From positions 1 through 9,159 of the forward strand of contig JAHFJT010000032.1 in assembly GCA_023245695.1 (NCBI GenBank): 9,159 nt of DNA, in the 5' to 3' direction. Shown here in pieces: positions 5,835-9,159 of this stretch. The DNA is from Candidatus Peregrinibacteria bacterium. Its GTDB lineage: Bacteria > Patescibacteriota > Gracilibacteria > UBA1369 > UBA12463. The position numbers and the translations under genes were made by a program. The notes under the pieces are model-generated. The model did not search any database. It saw only the letters and a program-made list of their open reading frames with translations, and was not told where the DNA came from. Numbering within the stretch: the stretch's first letter is position 1; every line of letters starts with the position of its first letter.

Positions 5835-5882
5835 TGCAATTTGTGAGGCTCTCTTGTAAATGCCGTAGCACAACGAATTGCA
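5835..5882 (+). repeat. Imperfect inverted repeat after VF530-type gene
   Basis: TGCAATT-TGTG (5835-5845) is mirrored by CACA-ACG-AATTGCA (5869-5882): 11 pairs, a 3-base bulge and a 23-base loop. It starts just after the TGA stop. No T run follows, so it is not a typical intrinsic terminator. It could be an mRNA 3' stem or chance. Confidence 0.3.
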
Positions 5883-5894
5883 CTGCAGAAAACA

Positions 5895-5922
5895 TTGCTT
5901 TATTGTGATTTTATGTTATATT
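5895..5922 (+). promoter_or_regulatory. Sigma-70-type promoter with extended -10, before Cys-rich lipoprotein
   Basis: TTGCTT (5895-5900) and TATATT (5917-5922) are separated by 16 bp, with TG at 5914-5915 forming an extended -10 (TGTTATATT). Transcription would start near 5929, about 19 bases before the ATG at 5948. The leader contains no Shine-Dalgarno; the CCTCC just before the ATG has the opposite polarity. Confidence 0.6.
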
Positions 5923-5947
5923 AATTTCTATTCTTTATTTTCCTCCT

Positions 5948-7192
5948 ATGAACCTCTCCTCATCTCCAAATCTGAATTCAACTGCTTTAGCTTCAGTCTC
6001 GACCCCGACTTTTGGCCCTCTTCAGCAGGCAAAATCACTCGCGATGCGGTTTGGGACGCGTGCTGTTTTGGCTACTGGCTTGGTGGCTGGTGTGGCGGCT
6101 TGTTCGAATGACGTAGCAGTTACTTTCGCTGAGAATGCCGATGCGAGTGGTGGCGCTGATGGTGGTCGCTTGAGCCAACAGAACTCCTCTTCGTCTCAGG
6201 ATTCTGGTTTGCAAGATTCTGGAAGTCAGAAGAACGATACCCCCAGCATAGATGCGGGGAAGCCTGCGTTGCCATGTAGTCCGACTCCATACTGCCCAGA
6301 TCCAAAGCTTGGTCTGACTCCATTCGATACGTATAACTACTACCTTCAATCTGGTCGATGGTTCCGTGTCGATCCTACGACTCATCAGGTTCACAAGGTG
6401 TGTGAACCGGTGAAGATGCCCGTTTGTGATGAGACGAAGGGTGAGACTCCTGAACAAAATGGCTGTGATCTTCCACGATGTGCTGATGCGAAGACGTGTG
6501 ACCCGATTCCTTCGAGCAAAGTTGATCCTATGTATGTAGGACCTGCCTTTATGCGCAACTTTGCGAATTATCCTCAAGCACTGTATGCGCAATCAAATTT
6601 CCTCGATCAAAATTATGCTGGATTTGGGAATAGTATGTTTGATGGTAGTCCAGATGCCCTGAATTTCCCGATGATTTTTGATAACGTTCCGGATTGTAAG
6701 CCTGGAGAGAAACCGAAAGAGGGTGAGAGCTACTATACCTGTGATATCATTCCGACGTGTGCTCAAGCTATTCCCTACTGTGAGCCACTTCCTCGATGTG
6801 CTCCTGGACAGGCTGCGATGTCGTTTATCCCCGGAGGCACAGAAAATGGTGCGCCGGAGATTACGGTTGATAACTGTATCAACACGGTAAAATCGCGTTT
6901 AGGATTTTTGACTTCGCCGTATCATATTGACCCCACACCAGCGATTGAAAAACTTTGTGGACCGAGTGGTTTGAATCCGAAAAATCATGTATTTGTTGTT
7001 CAGGCGCAGGTTAACTGTCTCCCTATTCGCGAGTGTAATCCTGGAGAAATTCCGGTAGATACTAAGACTCCACTTCCTATCACTCTTAATCTTGGAGCAC
7101 TTGGAACCGTTGCTTCTACAACCGGCCCAAATTATGAGTTTGGTGGAAATATTCCTTCCTGTGAGCCAATTCCTTCGTGTCCGAAAAAGTAG
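5948..7192 (+). CDS. Cys-rich predicted lipoprotein with repeated C-x5-C motifs
   Basis: A 414-residue protein of no family I recognise. MRFGTRAVLATGLVAGVAAC (33-52) is a textbook lipoprotein signal with lipobox VAAC, so C52 should be lipidated. ATG 6044 (residue 33) would therefore be a natural start. ATG 5948 is listed because a good promoter lies just upstream and the frame is open. After a Ser/Gly/Asp/Gln-rich linker (about 60-108) there are 18 further Cys, many in C-x5-C pairs: 110/116, 178/184, 265/271, 278/284, 357/363 and 405/411. Recurrent cores are CEPLPRCAPGQ, CLPIRECNPGE and CEPIPSC, plus CKPGE at 250 and CDPIP at 184. This suggests degenerate repeated units stabilised by disulfides. 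Aromatic/Asn-rich spacers lie at about 123-140 and 198-245. A surface or periplasmic structural or binding role is inferred. The next gene starts 13 bases after the stop. Confidence 0.8.
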   Translation: MNLSSSPNLNSTALASVSTPTFGPLQQAKSLAMRFGTRAVLATGLVAGVAACSNDVAVTFAENADASGGADGGRLSQQNSSSSQDSGLQDSGSQKNDTPSIDAGKPALPCSPTPYCPDPKLGLTPFDTYNYYLQSGRWFRVDPTTHQVHKVCEPVKMPVCDETKGETPEQNGCDLPRCADAKTCDPIPSSKVDPMYVGPAFMRNFANYPQALYAQSNFLDQNYAGFGNSMFDGSPDALNFPMIFDNVPDCKPGEKPKEGESYYTCDIIPTCAQAIPYCEPLPRCAPGQAAMSFIPGGTENGAPEITVDNCINTVKSRLGFLTSPYHIDPTPAIEKLCGPSGLNPKNHVFVVQAQVNCLPIRECNPGEIPVDTKTPLPITLNLGALGTVASTTGPNYEFGGNIPSCEPIPSCPKK

Positions 7193-7198
7193 TACACT
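7193..7198 (+). promoter_or_regulatory. Possible -10 for leaderless start of glycosyltransferase fusion
   Basis: TACACT directly follows the lipoprotein stop and ends 6 bases before the ATG at 7205, the same distance as TATACT has from the response-regulator ATG. The -35 region (TTCCTT at 7170) is weak. No Shine-Dalgarno is present. Confidence 0.35.
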
Positions 7199-7204
7199 AC
7201 GTGT

Positions 7205-9159
7205 ATGGTTCATGTATCTGGATTTGTGATTGTGCAGAATGGCGAGCGGACACTTGAACGCTCGCTCGCTTCCCTCGCTCGCGTCTGCGATGAAATCATC
7301 GTTGTCGATACCGGATCGACGGATGCGACGAAGGAGATCGCGGCGAGGTTTACTGGTGTCGATGGTAGCGCTGTTCAGATTTTTGATTTCGTGTGGATTG
7401 ATGATTTTAGTGCGGCCAGGAATTTTGCTCTCGAAAAATGTGGAGGTGAGTGGATCATCTACCTCGATGCTGATGATGAGATGAGCGAGGAGTCGTGTGC
7501 TACCCTTCAAAAGATCTTGCAAAAAAATTCTGATGATATTCCGGGTTACTCGATTCCGTATCAGTATAGTTCCGAGCGTATTTTGTATGTGCCACGGATT
7601 TTTCGCCGTGAGCTCGGTTTGCGCTTCATGATGCCGATTCATGAGTTTCTGAATATTCCCGCTGGTATACAGAAAAGGTGGCGAGTGTGTGGTGAAGTTC
7701 TCGTCACGCACCTCAAAAAATCTGAAGATAATACGTCGTCGCTGACGCGAAATGTTGCGATTCTTTCGAAAGCTCTCGAACGCGAGTCCGACTCGGCGGA
7801 TATCAATTCTCTCAATCATCTTCGATTTTTTCTTGCTAGAGATCTGTATGCAATGGCGAAATATAATGAGGCGCTACCATATTTCAATGCGCTTGTGGAG
7901 GCTGGAGTGGCTGAACTTGAACCATCGTTTCTCTATCTCATTCAACTTCATCGCGGTCGTTGTTTACAATATCTGAAACGATATGACGAGGCGATTGATG
8001 CTTATCAAAAAACCTTCGAGGCCGATAATCGCTTCAACGAGCCACTTATCTATCAGGCGGATATTTTACTTTATCAAAAACATGATTCTGTGCGAGCTCA
8101 TGAACTTTATAAAAAGGCGTGCGATGTGCCACTTCCGCAAAGTTCATTCCCGGTTGAAGTTTCTTTTTATCATGAATATCCCGTAACTCAGCTCAAGAAG
8201 ATTTCTCGGCTCGATAAGCCACTTATGTTGGTATGTGGCTACTATGGAAAAATGAATTTTGGTGATGAACTCATTCTTGAATCCATCATTCAGCACTTTC
8301 CAAATCATCGTATCGTCGTCGCCTCGTATGATGTCGGATTGACGCAGGCACTTCATGAGATTGAGAGTGTGCCGTACGGAAGTACTGGCTTTGATCAGGC
8401 ACTTTCCTTGGCTTCGTGTGTGATTATCGGTGGCGGGGGACTCTTTCATGATCAGGGACTTTTGGAAAATAAAACAATCTCTCTTTACTGCGAGATTATT
8501 CGCAAAGTATCTACGGCGAAGAAAAAAGTTTTTCTCGTAGGTGTCGGAGTGGATACGATTGTGCTTCCTGAAAATCAGCGAATTATTACTGAAACCTTTT
8601 TTCTGTGCGATGGTGTTTTTGTACGAGATGATGCGTCAAAAGAGCATCTTTTGGCGTGCGGGGTGAGTGATGACTCGGTACATGTGGTTCCGGATTTGGT
8701 TTTCGATCTGGATATTGCGGCGCTGTCGGAGTCGGTGAACGCGGAGCAAGAAACGGAGGCTGGGACCAAAACGGGATCAGGTGCCCGCGTTACTCTTACT
8801 CCTCGCATAGGCCTTAATCTCTGTCTCCCTGTTTACAATAGTAAGGTCGATCTCCTTTCTCATGTTGATACCGTTCTCATTCCATTTTTAAAAAAATACT
8901 CTGGCATCCATGAGTTTGTTTTTATTCCTTTTGCGCTAGGGGATAGAGATTATATCGCGTATCTTGAAGAAAAAACTGGCGTGAAGTTATCAGTTTTTAC
9001 ATTTACGGCGAGTACGAGAAAGGCCTATTTTGAGCAGTATATTTACGCTTTGTCCCAATGCGATACGCTGATCGGGTCACGATATCATTTTCTTCTGATG
9101 GGGATGCTCCTCGGAAAACCTACGTATGGCCTCTCATATTCTGAGAAAACGAGTTCACT
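7205..9159 (+). CDS. GT2 glycosyltransferase-TPR-polysaccharide pyruvyl transferase fusion (3' partial)
   Basis: The frame from ATG 7205 is open to the window end: 651 complete codons with no stop. Residues 1-~175 are a GT-A family 2 glycosyltransferase: DEIIVVDTGSTD (29-40), DDFSAARNFALEK (66-78), the metal/nucleotide-sugar DADD (88-91) and MPIHEF (143-148). Residues ~180-310 are helical, with TPR-like units (YAMAKYNEALPYFNAL, YLKRYDEAIDAYQKTFEAD), as in many GT2-TPR proteins. From 341 on there is a polysaccharide pyruvyl transferase (CsaB/WcaK-type) domain: GYYGKMNFGDELIL (345-358), GGGGLFHD (409-416), VGVGVD (445-450), VPDLVFD (495-501) and SRYHFLLMGMLLGKP (625-639). That domain adds pyruvyl ketal groups to surface glycans. 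An acidic low-complexity insert lies at about 505-530. The protein would add a sugar and modify the same cell-surface polymer. There is no signal peptide, so it acts on the cytoplasmic side. Confidence 0.9.
   Translation, partial: MVHVSGFVIVQNGERTLERSLASLARVCDEIIVVDTGSTDATKEIAARFTGVDGSAVQIFDFVWIDDFSAARNFALEKCGGEWIIYLDADDEMSEESCATLQKILQKNSDDIPGYSIPYQYSSERILYVPRIFRRELGLRFMMPIHEFLNIPAGIQKRWRVCGEVLVTHLKKSEDNTSSLTRNVAILSKALERESDSADINSLNHLRFFLARDLYAMAKYNEALPYFNALVEAGVAELEPSFLYLIQLHRGRCLQYLKRYDEAIDAYQKTFEADNRFNEPLIYQADILLYQKHDSVRAHELYKKACDVPLPQSSFPVEVSFYHEYPVTQLKKISRLDKPLMLVCGYYGKMNFGDELILESIIQHFPNHRIVVASYDVGLTQALHEIESVPYGSTGFDQALSLASCVIIGGGGLFHDQGLLENKTISLYCEIIRKVSTAKKKVFLVGVGVDTIVLPENQRIITETFFLCDGVFVRDDASKEHLLACGVSDDSVHVVPDLVFDLDIAALSESVNAEQETEAGTKTGSGARVTLTPRIGLNLCLPVYNSKVDLLSHVDTVLIPFLKKYSGIHEFVFIPFALGDRDYIAYLEEKTGVKLSVFTFTASTRKAYFEQYIYALSQCDTLIGSRYHFLLMGMLLGKPTYGLSYSEKTSS

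Noticed and set aside
7190..7201. Small palindrome GTAGT-AC-ACTAC before the glycosyltransferase start, resembling GAGT-AC-ACTC at 5555-5564
   Set aside because: The arms are only 4-5 bp and the shared core is compatible with a -10 element; I cannot separate it from chance.
6899..7819. 306-codon open frame on the minus strand
   Set aside because: It lies opposite the lipoprotein end and the glycosyltransferase fusion, whose plus-strand translation contains clear family motifs; the antisense protein shows none.
1..9159. tRNA, rRNA, CRISPR array, insertion sequence or toxin-antitoxin pair
   Set aside because: I looked through both strands by eye and found no cloverleaf, repeat-spacer pattern, terminal inverted repeats or transposase; all intergenic gaps are under 150 bases.

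Overview
The window carries nine protein-coding loci, all on the plus strand and tightly packed, with AT-rich promoter gaps between them. The standard genetic code fits: TGA serves as a stop for two genes and never interrupts a frame. Almost no start codon has a Shine-Dalgarno sequence, and several starts lie only 6-8 bases after a -10-like hexamer, which suggests leaderless mRNAs. The single-pass DUF5666-like protein, the compact HAMP-poor sensor kinase and the poor Shine-Dalgarno usage suggest a bacterium of the Patescibacteria/CPR type (perhaps Gracilibacteria/Peregrinibacteria-like). This is a low-confidence inference. The DUF1588/DUF1585-like protein with a CxxCH motif at the left edge is better known from Planctomycetes and Myxococcota.

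Left edge to 1931: a 5'-truncated DUF1588/DUF1585-like protein with one c-type heme motif, then a small class I SAM-dependent methyltransferase.

1939-5535: a probable envelope-sensing module. An OmpR-family response regulator and its two-TM histidine kinase form an overlapping operon. They are followed by a small secreted acidic protein, a COG4705-type multi-spanning membrane protein (broken by two single-base insertions in this sequence) and a membrane-anchored Gly/His/Met-rich protein with a DUF5666-like domain. The central observation of the window is a direct repeat, CTTCAT-N5-CTTCAT (11 bp period), with a -10-like hexamer starting exactly 16 bp after the second repeat begins. It occurs before the regulator gene and the membrane-protein gene, and in degenerate form before the secreted-protein gene. 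This is the classical geometry of an OmpR/PhoB-type operator, so the regulator probably controls its own operon and the two neighbouring units.

5470-7192: a strong intrinsic terminator, a small VF530-type (DUF2132) DNA-binding protein, and a Cys-rich predicted lipoprotein with recurring C-x5-C pairs that I do not recognise as a known family.

7205 to the right edge: a long frame, still open at the window end, encoding a three-part fusion: family 2 glycosyltransferase, TPR-like helical linker, and polysaccharide pyruvyl transferase domain. It probably modifies a surface polysaccharide. No tRNA, rRNA, CRISPR array or insertion sequence was seen.
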